A DNA stretch of 64,000 bases from positions 1-64,000 of the forward strand of contig NZ_WOVL01000023.1 in the NCBI RefSeq assembly GCF_009737085.1, given 5' to 3'. Shown piece by piece: positions 1 to 7,700 of the stretch. The stretch's first letter is position 1, and every line of letters starts with the position of its first letter. A program made the translations under genes and the position numbers. The notes beneath the pieces were generated by a model. The model was not told where the DNA came from, did not search any database, and saw only the letters and a list, made by a program, of their open reading frames with translations. Source of the DNA: Paenibacillus sp. NEAU-GSW1. Its GTDB lineage: Bacteria; Bacillota; Bacilli; Paenibacillales; Paenibacillaceae.

Positions 1-105
1 CGCTAATCGTCAGGAGTGCAAGCACTCCATCAGATCCGCTCGACTTGCATGTATTAGGCACGCCGCCAGCGTTCGTCCTGAGCCAGGATCAAACTCTCCA
101 TAGAA
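1..105 (-). rRNA. 16S ribosomal RNA, 5' end only
   Basis: The minus strand carries the universal 16S 5' motif AGAGTTTGATCCTGGCTCAG (its first part at 87-97), followed by the conserved GACGAACGCTGGCGGCGTGC and the start of variable region V1. Only the first ~105 nucleotides lie in the window; the gene continues past the left edge. The exact mature 5' end is estimated by comparison with Bacilli, about 8 nt before the AGAGTTTG motif. Downstream 23S/5S genes are expected outside the window but not seen. Confidence 0.97.
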
Positions 106-297
106 AGGGTTTTCCGATTGTCCAGCCGAAGGCTGATCGGAAAATCCCGGTCAGAATTTGACTTGCTCATTACTTTGTTTTTATCGCTTTTCTCACGAAT
201 GGCGAGCCATTCGTAAGGGCAGTTTCGCTCGTTGTTCAGTTTTCAAAGAACAATTTATTTCGTTCTCGTCGTCGTGTGTTTCAGCGGCGACTTAGAT
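106..297 (-). other. rRNA leader with processing stem
   Basis: Transcribed spacer between the rrn promoter and mature 16S. It contains the GTTCTTTGAAAACTGAACA motif typical of Bacilli rrn leaders (about 234-253). An inverted repeat, TTTTCCGAT with ATCGGAAAA at about 109-147, could form part of the RNase III processing stem. The processing role is inferred from known rrn operons. Confidence 0.75.
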
Positions 298-327
298 AAT
301 ATATCACGGGTGCCTATACCATTGCAA
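298..327 (-). promoter_or_regulatory. rrn promoter
   Basis: Minus strand: -35 TTGCAA (322-327), 18-bp spacer, -10 TATATT (298-303), preceded by an A/T-rich tract (about 330-355) that resembles an UP element. It points toward the 16S gene and sits about 195 nt upstream of the mature 5' end. Only one promoter is obvious. Confidence 0.75.
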
Positions 328-374
328 GTCTTTTTTTAAAGTTTTTTAGTTTATCTTTTTCTTCATTAATATAA

Positions 375-410
375 TTAAAAAAGGACCTTGCGTTCAACAC
401 GCAAAGCCCT
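375..410 (-). terminator. Terminator of the transglutaminase-like gene
   Basis: Minus strand stem GGGC..TTGCG with CGCAA..GGTCC followed by TTTTTT. It lies 20 bp after the stop of the upstream gene and just before the rrn promoter, insulating the rRNA operon. Confidence 0.8.
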
Positions 411-431
411 TCTACTTCTTCTTCCGTACTA

Positions 432-1232
432 TTAGTATTCTTTTGCTGTTGTGTACTTCGAAGCTTCTTTAGCAAACTCATACTTCTTGTTTGCTTTTTT
501 CAGGCCGGCATCAACAGTCGTATCAACGATGACCCATTCGCCGTTCAACATAACTTCGTTCCATGCATGGTATTGTTTCACGTAAGTTGTGTTGCCCATT
601 ACCAGCTTTGTAGGAATGTCTACACTGCGCAGCATAGCTGCAAAAAGAGCCGAGTATCCGTAGCAGATATCTTTCTTCGAGCTCAGCGTACGGTCAATGT
701 TAGGCAGGTAGTCAGTTGGCAGGTTAGCTGCCAGATCATAATCATACGAAACATTGTTTACGATATAGTTGTAGATCGCTTTAACTTTCTCGCTATCCGT
801 TTTCTTGTTAGCTGTCAGCTCTTTCGCTTTTTGAATCGCTTTGTTCGAGCTGTTCCATTTTACGTTTTGGATCGAGTTCAAGAATACAGTGTTTGTATCG
901 TCCAGTTCCAAGCTTACTTCTTCTTTGCTTACTACTTTATATTTATTGCCCGACGTGTTCTCCAGAACCGATACGGTGTAATCACCGTTGCCCAGTTGAA
1001 GAGGAAAGTTTTCTTTTGCATCCGTCAAGCTGTATGTATATTTCTCATTGCCCTTAGTGATCATCACTTTTGTTTTCACGTCCGACTTTACATCGTACGC
1101 TACGCTTACCACACCATTGTTCAGTTTCGAAGTATCCAACCATTTCTCTTCTGCATTAGCGGATGCTGTCGTTACTTGGATCGATGTTGTGAGTACGAAT
1201 ACAGCTGCTAGCATAAGAAAAAGCTTACGCAT
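432..1232 (-). CDS. Secreted transglutaminase-like domain protein
   Basis: A 266-residue exported protein. Residues 1-27 form a signal peptide (MRKLFL, hydrophobic core, ASANA cleavage site), with no lipobox. The C-terminal half is a transglutaminase-core fold with the expected triad in order: Cys190 (ICYGYS), His222 (YHAWNEV), Asp237 (VDTTVDA). The N-terminal part (30-125) is probably a beta-rich accessory domain that I do not recognise. Bacterial members are usually cysteine proteases or of unknown function rather than true crosslinkers, so the reaction is open. It has its own promoter, two tandem GEMM-type riboswitches in the leader, a GAAGGGAG ribosome site right behind them, and a terminator. 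This suggests cyclic-dinucleotide control of a surface or biofilm-related activity. Confidence 0.85.
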   Translation of the reverse strand: MRKLFLMLAAVFVLTTSIQVTTASANAEEKWLDTSKLNNGVVSVAYDVKSDVKTKVMITKGNEKYTYSLTDAKENFPLQLGNGDYTVSVLENTSGNKYKVVSKEEVSLELDDTNTVFLNSIQNVKWNSSNKAIQKAKELTANKKTDSEKVKAIYNYIVNNVSYDYDLAANLPTDYLPNIDRTLSSKKDICYGYSALFAAMLRSVDIPTKLVMGNTTYVKQYHAWNEVMLNGEWVIVDTTVDAGLKKANKKYEFAKEASKYTTAKEY

Positions 1233-1243
1233 GAGTAAAACTC

Positions 1244-1330
1244 CCTTCGGCGGCTAGGCTGCCATCCCTTTCGGAGAAGGCCCTATAGCTTTGCGTCCCT
1301 ACCTTTCGATAGGTTTGCTATTATCGTATA
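1244..1330 (-). promoter_or_regulatory. GEMM-I (cyclic-di-GMP-I type) riboswitch, proximal copy
   Basis: Minus strand core GCAAACC, hairpin CCTATC-GAAA-GGTAGG with a GNRA loop, then GGACGCAAAGC and a second helix ending GGCAGCC..GCCGCCG. These are the conserved parts of the class I cyclic-di-GMP aptamer. The base aligned with ligand-contacting G20 of the Vibrio Vc2 aptamer is A here (ATAGCAAACC). The 3' helix runs straight into the GAAGGGAG ribosome site of the transglutaminase-like gene (1241-1248), so control of translation is plausible. Ligand identity is not proven. Confidence 0.85.
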
Positions 1331-1377
1331 AAGTTTCGAACATTCGTTCGCTTTTTGTGAAAATAAAAAAAGCTCAT

Positions 1378-1460
1378 TCTTTCGGTAGCTGGCTGCCATC
1401 ATACGGAAGGCCCTGTAGCTTTGCGTCCCTACCTTTCGATAGGTTTGCCGTTATCGTGAT
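1378..1460 (-). promoter_or_regulatory. GEMM-I (cyclic-di-GMP-I type) riboswitch, distal copy
   Basis: Second copy about 48 nt upstream of the first in the same leader. It has the same CCTATC-GAAA-GGTAGG hairpin and GGACGCAAAGC core, with 3' helix GGCAGCCAGCTACCG. Here the base aligned with Vc2 G20 is G (ACGGCAAACC), the canonical cyclic-di-GMP form. It is followed by a weak hairpin, GCTTTTT with AAAAAGC (1349-1372), whose role is unclear. Confidence 0.85.
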
Positions 1461-1478
1461 TTAGCTTTATCTAGTACT

Positions 1479-1506
1479 AGATTACCATATTCTATGAAAA
1501 TTGCAA
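1479..1506 (-). promoter_or_regulatory. Promoter of the tandem-riboswitch leader
   Basis: -35 TTGCAA (1501-1506), 16-bp spacer, -10 TAATCT (1479-1484) with an upstream TGG giving an extended -10. The first transcribed bases lie about 15 nt before the distal riboswitch. Confidence 0.6.
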
Positions 1507-1527
1507 CACTAAAACTATTAAAAATGC

Positions 1528-1566
1528 AAAAAAATAGAGAGACTAGTCTAATTGACTAATCTCCCT
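1528..1566 (-). terminator. Terminator of the LPXTG protein gene
   Basis: Minus strand stem GAGATTAGTC with GACTAGTCTC (10 bp, one G-U pair), then TATTTTTTT. It begins 18 bp after the stop codon. Confidence 0.85.
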
Positions 1567-1583
1567 TGATAATTACGTATAAT

Positions 1584-2999
1584 CTATGCTTTGCGTTTTC
1601 TTTGGATCAGCATAAATCCGCCAAGCAATGCAAGCGAAGCGCCTGCAAAGTAAATTGGCAACGAGCTGGATTCACCCGTTTTCGGCAATGCGCCCAAAGG
1701 AACTTCTTCCTTTACTTCCACTGCATCGCCACCAACTGCTGTGGTTGGTTCCGCAGATGGTTTCGCTGTACCTTCGCTGCCAGTCGCAGCGCCTTCAGTT
1801 ACAGTTTCCCCAGTGCCAGTTCCCTCAGTGCCAGTCGTTTCAACTGGACCCAATGGACCTTCTTCTTCGTCAATAATCACTTCTTCGTCAGGCGTAGAAG
1901 TTGGCGTTGGCGCAGAAGTAGGCGCTACTGTCGACTCTGGAGTTGCTGTCGCTTCAGGCGTTGGTGTTGCAGTTGGATCAGGTACGAACGTTGGTCTTGG
2001 CGTCGTCTGTGGTGTCGGCGTCGACTCAGGCGTCGGTGTCGACTCTGGCGTCGGTGTCGACTCTGGCGGCAATGTCGTCTCTGGCGTTGCCGTCGGTGTT
2101 GCTGTTGGCGCTTCCGTTGGTACCGGTGTTGCCGTTGGCGCTTCCGTTGGTACCGGTGTCGCCGTTGGCGCTTCCGTTGGTACCGGTGTCGCCGTTGGCG
2201 CTTCCGTTGGTACCGGTGTTGCTGTTGGCGCTTCCGTTGGTACCGGCGTTGCTGTTGGCGCTTCCGTTGGTACCGGCGTTGCTGTTGGCGCTTCCGTTGG
2301 TACCGGCGTTGCTGTTGGCGCTTCCGTTGGTACCGGCGTTGCTGTTGGCGCTTCCGTTGGTACCGGTGTCGCCGTTGGCGCTTCCGTTGGTACCGGTGTC
2401 GCCGTTGGCGCTTCCGTTGGTACCGGTGTTGCTGTTGGCGCTTCCGTTGGTACCGGTGTTGCCGTTGGCGCTTCTGTTGGTACCGGTGTTGCCGTTGGCG
2501 CTTCTGTTGGTACCGGTGTTGCTGTTGGCGCTTCCGTTGGTATCGGTGTTGCAGTTGGTGTTGGCGATGCTGACGGTGTAGGAGTAGCTACCGGTTTTAA
2601 TTTGTAGTACACGTTCACATGGCTAATATCTGGATATCTGCCATTTTTCAACGGCGACTTCAAACCCGAACCGCTACTTTCTTCGTCTTCGATTGGATAA
2701 GATTTACCGTTATCCGCACCCTTTACGAAAACGCAGGTTACTTCATACTTGCTGTTTACTTCAGACCAGTCGATTGATTTAATGTCATTGGAAAAAGTAA
2801 CATTGGCCACAATATCATTACCATTCTTGATAGGGAATGTTTTGCCGCCATCATCACGGTCTACATCATCAATCTTCTTGTAAGTACCCGAGCAGGCATT
2901 AGTTTCGTTACCTCCGCCTCCGTACGCCCATACTGCGCCGTAAGCGCTAAACACCATAAAAACAACTAACAAGCTAGCAAGCAACGCTTTTAGCCTCAT
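1584..2999 (-). CDS. LPXTG-anchored wall protein with Pro/Thr decapeptide repeats
   Basis: A 471-residue surface protein. It has an N-terminal signal peptide (~1-25), a unique region (~26-130, two Cys) I do not recognise, and a long Pro/Thr/Ala stalk built from the decapeptide TEAPTATPVP. Further Pro/Thr/Ser segments (TPESTP units) follow. The end is a sortase signal: LPKTG at 438-442, a hydrophobic helix and the basic tail KRKRKA. Sortase therefore should link it to peptidoglycan. The start ATG has GGGAGTG ahead of it. The stalk resembles a mucin-like, O-glycosylatable rod; the adjacent GT2/GtrA/PMT-type genes make glycosylation plausible but not shown. It is controlled by its own promoter and a GEMM-type leader (3066-3172). 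Confidence 0.85.
   Translation of the reverse strand: MRLKALLASLLVVFMVFSAYGAVWAYGGGGNETNACSGTYKKIDDVDRDDGGKTFPIKNGNDIVANVTFSNDIKSIDWSEVNSKYEVTCVFVKGADNGKSYPIEDEESSGSGLKSPLKNGRYPDISHVNVYYKLKPVATPTPSASPTPTATPIPTEAPTATPVPTEAPTATPVPTEAPTATPVPTEAPTATPVPTEAPTATPVPTEAPTATPVPTEAPTATPVPTEAPTATPVPTEAPTATPVPTEAPTATPVPTEAPTATPVPTEAPTATPVPTEAPTATPVPTEAPTATPVPTEAPTATPTATPETTLPPESTPTPESTPTPESTPTPQTTPRPTFVPDPTATPTPEATATPESTVAPTSAPTPTSTPDEEVIIDEEEGPLGPVETTGTEGTGTGETVTEGAATGSEGTAKPSAEPTTAVGGDAVEVKEEVPLGALPKTGESSSLPIYFAGASLALLGGFMLIQRKRKA
2101..2550 (-). repeat. 15 x 30-bp in-frame tandem repeat
   Basis: Fifteen direct 30-bp units in exact register encode TEAPTATPVP. Units differ mainly at synonymous third positions (GGC/GGT, GTT/GTC) and nearly all carry GGTACC. 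The array is a clear substrate for slippage or recombination, changing stalk length by ten residues per unit without a frameshift. Confidence 0.95.
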
Positions 3000-3065
3000 T
3001 CTTCATTCACTCCCATTAAATAAGATTCTTCTTCAAATCGGCTAAACAACCGACTTGAGAATAGT

Positions 3066-3172
3066 CATATTCATGGCAATCGGACGATCATAGCATTCAC
3101 TTAGCAGTAGAGTGAACGCCTTAGACTCCTGACTTTGCGTCCCACCCTTTCGAATGGTTTGCTATTAACATG
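3066..3172 (-). promoter_or_regulatory. GEMM-I type riboswitch upstream of the LPXTG gene
   Basis: Minus strand: TAGCAAACC, hairpin CCATTC-GAAA-GGGTGG, then GGACGCAAAGTC. A longer variable helix (GTGAATG-type arms) and a closing helix GATCG/CGATT with TGCC follow. The base aligned with Vc2 G20 is A. The 3' half is more divergent than in the two copies at 1244-1460, so the exact 3' boundary is uncertain. Between it and the start lies a hairpin, AAGTCGG with CCGATTT (about 3033-3055), a possible expression platform. Confidence 0.75.
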
Positions 3173-3236
3173 GCATATGCATTGGTTTCTAGCAGAACCG
3201 CTTTTTTCTTCCATTTTCAACCGGTTCGCAAGACCT

Positions 3237-3266
3237 ATTCTACAATTAGTAGCAAATAGAAGTCAA
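3237..3266 (-). promoter_or_regulatory. Promoter of the LPXTG protein gene
   Basis: -35 TTGACT (3261-3266), 18-bp spacer, -10 TAGAAT (3237-3242). The -35 overlaps the stop codon of the upstream gtrA-like gene. No terminator separates the two units, so read-through into the riboswitch leader is possible. Confidence 0.65.
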
Positions 3267-3745
3267 CGATTTTCATCGTCTTTTTCAAACCGTTTTTCAG
3301 GACTAAAAACCCACCATTTGCTCCCGACAAAATTCAGCACCACCGTTATACAGGTTACGACAATCTTCGCGACAATCGCATGCCATCCAAGGGTGTCTTT
3401 CCCCACAAAAAGCAGCGCCAAGCCGACTCCGAGCACCACCATATTCAGCATGACAAAACGAACCGCCTGCGCTTTGTCGAATACAGACTCGACACGCTCA
3501 GCAGACGGTTTGCGAAACGTTATTTTCGAATTCATCAAATAGCTGTTTGCCATCCCTGCGAGATAAGAGACTACCTGGCTGGCCATGTAATTCATATCCG
3601 CCCACACGAGAAGACTGTACACCGCAAAGTCGACCGCCGTATTGATAAGGCCGACCAAGTTAAAGAGCAGAAATTGCAGCAGCGCTTTGCGTTTTGCCGT
3701 CTCCTGCCTTTTAACCTGAGACAGCTCCGTTCTTTTAGCGGACAT
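3263..3745 (-). CDS. GtrA-family membrane protein (lipid-linked sugar flippase)
   Basis: A 160-residue protein with four hydrophobic segments and a basic N-terminus. It has the GtrA-family pattern: FNLVGLINTAVDFAVY in the first helix and YLAGMANSYLMNSKITF after the second. Family members are proposed to move polyprenyl-phosphate-linked sugars across the membrane. The start overlaps the end of the GT2 gene by 11 bp, indicating translational coupling. With the neighbouring GT2 synthase and the GT-C transferase it completes a synthesise-flip-transfer set. Sugar identity cannot be read from sequence. Confidence 0.85.
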   Translation of the reverse strand: MSAKRTELSQVKRQETAKRKALLQFLLFNLVGLINTAVDFAVYSLLVWADMNYMASQVVSYLAGMANSYLMNSKITFRKPSAERVESVFDKAQAVRFVMLNMVVLGVGLALLFVGKDTLGWHAIVAKIVVTCITVVLNFVGSKWWVFSPEKRFEKDDENR

Positions 3746-4730
3746 ATTCGCGTTCTCTTTCCACTCCTATATCCTGCTTGCGATCCTCACGTTCGAATCC
3801 TTGCGTTTCTCTCACGATATATAATGGCCGATTTTTCGACTCATCGTAGATTCGGCCGATGTATTCTCCGATCAATCCAAGCAATATGAGAATGATGCCG
3901 TTAAACAAGAGGTTCGTAGCGACGATCGACGTCCAGCCCGGCTGTGTTGCATTCGTGAACAATTTCTCCACCAAGACAACCATCAAATAAACGAAACTCG
4001 ATATGGACAATGCGAACCCGATGTACGTTGCGATTTTCAGCGGCTTATAGGAAAACGAGGTGATGCCGTCGAGCGCGAAGCTGATCATTTTTTTGAGCGG
4101 ATATTTGGTCTCGCCTGCGAACCGCTCCTCGCGCACATATTCAACCATCGTCTGTTTGAAGCCGACCCAGCTGACAAGCCCCCGCACGAAACGATTCTTT
4201 TCTTTAAGCCCGCGAAGCACGTCGCAAACCTTCCGGTCAATGAGCCGGAAATCGCCCGTATCCATCGGAATATCGAAGTTGGTCATGCTTCTCATCGTCC
4301 GGTAGAACATCATTGCCGTTAGTTTTTTAAACGCCGTCTCTCCTTTTCGCTTCAGACGTTTGCCGTATACGACCTCGTAGCCTTCTTTCCACTTCTCAAT
4401 CATTTGCAGCATCACTTCCGGCGGATCTTGCAAATCGGCATCGATAATAATAACCGCTTCGCCGTGCGCATAATCCATTCCGGCCGTAATTGCGATTTGA
4501 TGACCGAAATTCCGGGAGAAATTAATGAGCCGCACGTTCCGGTCATTGCGGCAAATGCCGTCCACAATTTCAACTGTCCGATCCCTGCTCCCGTCGTTGA
4601 TGAAAATAAGCTCGTACGATTCGCCGTACCCGTCCATAACTTCCTTAAGCTTTGTGTACGTATGCCCGATAACCTCTTCTTCGTTATACATCGGCACGAT
4701 AATGCTGTATTTGGCCTGCATGCCTATCAC
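3735..4730 (-). CDS. GT2 polyprenyl-phosphate glycosyltransferase (GtrB/DPM1-like)
   Basis: A 331-residue family 2 glycosyltransferase. It begins with the nucleotide-sugar fold (IIVPMYNEEEVI near residue 9) and has the acidic DAD motif in IIIDADLQDPP. Two C-terminal membrane helices lie at about 230-255 and 270-292, the layout of GtrB and bactoprenyl glucosyltransferases. It should transfer a hexose from UDP- or GDP-sugar to undecaprenyl phosphate at the inner face of the membrane. It lies 36 bp after the large GT-C gene and overlaps the GtrA gene. Its ribosome site is preceded by a degenerate copy of hairpin repeat family B. Confidence 0.88.
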   Translation of the reverse strand: MIGMQAKYSIIVPMYNEEEVIGHTYTKLKEVMDGYGESYELIFINDGSRDRTVEIVDGICRNDRNVRLINFSRNFGHQIAITAGMDYAHGEAVIIIDADLQDPPEVMLQMIEKWKEGYEVVYGKRLKRKGETAFKKLTAMMFYRTMRSMTNFDIPMDTGDFRLIDRKVCDVLRGLKEKNRFVRGLVSWVGFKQTMVEYVREERFAGETKYPLKKMISFALDGITSFSYKPLKIATYIGFALSISSFVYLMVVLVEKLFTNATQPGWTSIVATNLLFNGIILILLGLIGEYIGRIYDESKNRPLYIVRETQGFEREDRKQDIGVEREREYVR

Positions 4731-4765
4731 TTCCCTTTACATCAGGATCTTTGATCGCTCATTGC
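4731..4765 (-). repeat. SD-proximal repeat family B, degenerate copy (GT2 gene)
   Basis: Minus strand CAAAGATCCTGATGT followed by AAGGGAAG and the ATG of the GT2 gene. The right half matches the copies before urtD and nadB; the left hairpin arm is eroded. Confidence 0.6.
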
Positions 4766-4766
4766 T

Positions 4767-7700
4767 CTAACTAAAAAACACCCATGAATCGAACAAGCTC
4801 AAAACCGCCGCGTACCATCTCGCCGTCTCAAAACCCGACAGAACCGGATAGTACATGAAGAATAGCACTGCCGCCCCGGCTACATACAGCCAGCGAACCC
4901 ATTGCCGGTCCGGATGCTTCTCTTCGTACAGCTTGAACATATAAATAATAGCCATAATCATAAACGGCACCATAGCAAAATAGTGATAAAGGAACGTCAG
5001 TCGCGGCACAAGCATCCACGGCAAGTATTGCGAAAAATAAGCGATCCAAATGACATATACCCGCTTATCCCTGAGCTTCCAGCTGAAATACAGCGCGCCA
5101 AGCAGTGCGAACAAGCCCGTCCACCAAATAAGCGGATTGCCAAACGCCGAGATGGTCGAAATATAGTCTGGATTAGCCACATCGTCGCCGCTGTAGTACC
5201 ATACCGGCCGCTTCATGAACGGCCACTCCCACCACTGCGAAGAATAAGGATGCGTGGCAACGAGTTCGCTGTGGTAGTGATACATGTTTTTCTGATAGTC
5301 TACCAATCTTTGGGCTGTATATTCATCGCCTTGAACGTTAAGCACAGGAATGTACGACAAACCGTAAACAACAGCTGGAACAGCAACGTAGAAAATGACG
5401 CAAACCGCCAATGTGATGATCGTATTTCGCGGGAAAAGCTTAACGATTCGGCGGAAGTTCTCGTCGTCTTCCTGGCCGGAACCAGCAGCAATCGCTCGCT
5501 TGGCAGCCGCATATTGCCGGTAACGTTCGAACAACGACCAGAACAGCATGACCGCAAGTCCTGCTCCTCCGTAAATAACGATCCATTTCGATGCCACTCC
5601 GATTCCGAACAGCACTCCTGCCGTACACAAAGGAACCAGCGTTTTGCGCAGCGGCGTGTTGTAAAAATTCATCAGTACGTACTTATGCATAAAGTAGAAC
5701 ATCAGCATGATGAAAAAGACGCCGTAAACGTCGATCGTCGCGATTCTCGTCTGCGTGAAATGCATAAATTCCGCAGCGAGCAGCGCTGTTGCAGCTGCAG
5801 CATAGCCCGTCTTGCGGAACAGACGCAGTGCAAACAGATACATAATCGGCACCATCGCAATGCCAAACAACGTGCCCATAATCCGCCATCCGAACGGACT
5901 TAAGCCGAATATCTTGATGCCGAGCGCGATTATCAGCTTACCGAGCGGCGGATGCGTATTTTCGTACGCCCGAACGCCTTCAATATTCTCAAGCGCCGTC
6001 CGGCCATGATAGATCTCGTCAAAATAGCTGCTGTTCATATAGTTTTCCGTATATGCAGCGGAGGACTGCTCATCGAACAGGCGCGCTGGAGCTCTTAGGT
6101 TCTTCTTGTCGGCTGTGTCATCGGCTGCGGCGGGTGCGGCATCCAGCTCAACGACTTCGCTAATTACAATTGGACTCTCGCTTCCTTGAGCATAGAAGGC
6201 TATCTCTTGTATGGAGAATTCTCTTGTCAGTGCGGTAATCTTGACATAACGCGCTCGTTCGTCAAGCTTATGAATGACCCACTTAAGACTGTCTCCGCCC
6301 TTCTGCTCGTACTCAACCGGCTTGTTCCAGCCGTCCGGCGCAACTCCGAATTCAAGTTTATATTTACCCTCTCTCGTTCCGCCAAAGCTGTTCATCCGCT
6401 CCAATTGGACCTCTTCGCCAAAGTCAACGTAGAAGCTTTGACCGACCTTTCCAGGCGTCCAGCCTGAAGACAATGTATGTGTCGATCCCAAGTTAAACAA
6501 CGCAACAACGGCATAAATGAGCGTAATCGCCGACATCGCCAGCCAGTCTTTCTTGGTCAGTCCCAGCTTAACGGATTGCACATCTGCAGCCGTCCCGTCT
6601 TCACGCACCTCATCCAGCAGCAGCTTGTCGCTGCGACTTTGTTCATCTGCCGGAATTGGCGGCACAAGCTGCACTCTTCCGCGAATATAGAGATCGTAGC
6701 CAATATAGAGCAAATACACGAACAGAACCAAATTGACAATCGCTGTCACGATGACAATGCCGTCCGTCGGCACTCTGACCGTCTGTTCGCTAAACTGCAG
6801 CACGTATCCAACATTAATCAGGAACGTAATGCTATACCCGAGCAGCACGCGCAACAGGCGCCGGTCCTGCGAGAAAATGTACGCAAACACGAAGAGAAGA
6901 ATCGCCGGGAACATATATCTTTCATGCATTTTGGTTCCGAACAGGAACATAACTGTAATAAGAACAGAAGCGATATAGAACGATTTGGACAAGTTGGACT
7001 TGTCCTTTCCTGCAAGCGAGTAAACCAAGGCCAGCACGACCGCCAGACCAATAGCCATGGCTCCCCATGCTCTGTAAGGAATAAGAAGCCAAGCTTCATC
7101 GATCCCCGCCCAGTTCCCGCCGGTCAGCGTGTATAAATTAAATGCGTTAAGCGTCGCGTACGGATAAGATGCCAGCGTCGTTTTATAAAGATTGATCAGA
7201 CCGCCAATGCCGCCGTTGCTCCAGAAGAACGGCAACGCAAGCGCGAAGAAGAGTGCGATCCCGTACAAAGCTCCGACCGCCGCACGCGTCCAATCCCGTT
7301 TATGCCAAACCGCGAGCAGCACGACCGGCATGAAGATGAGCGCTTGCGGCTTTACTAGTACTGCAATAGCAAACCATAACGCGCCGATCTCGATTTTATC
7401 GTCCAAAATACGAAGAATAGATAGGATAAGAAGAAACGTAAAGATGGAATCCACCTGTCCCCACGCAGCGGAATCCAGCCATACGGCAGGGTTCCATACG
7501 TAGAGCATCGCAAGGCCAAATGAAGCTGTTACCGTCAGCTTTTTGCGCGCCGTTTGGAAGATTAGCCATGCAGCAGCCAAATCAGCCGCAATAGCTGGAA
7601 GCTTGTACAGCATAAAAGCAGCGCGGGACGTCGAATCAAGACCAAACAGCTGTTGAATCAGTGCCAACACGTGCAGGACATAAATATAGCCTGGCGGATA

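Noticed and set aside
1741-2607. Long plus-strand frames through the LPXTG repeat region
   Set aside because: They come from the 30-bp repeats being open in several frames; no ribosome site, and the minus-strand frame has a signal peptide and sortase signal.
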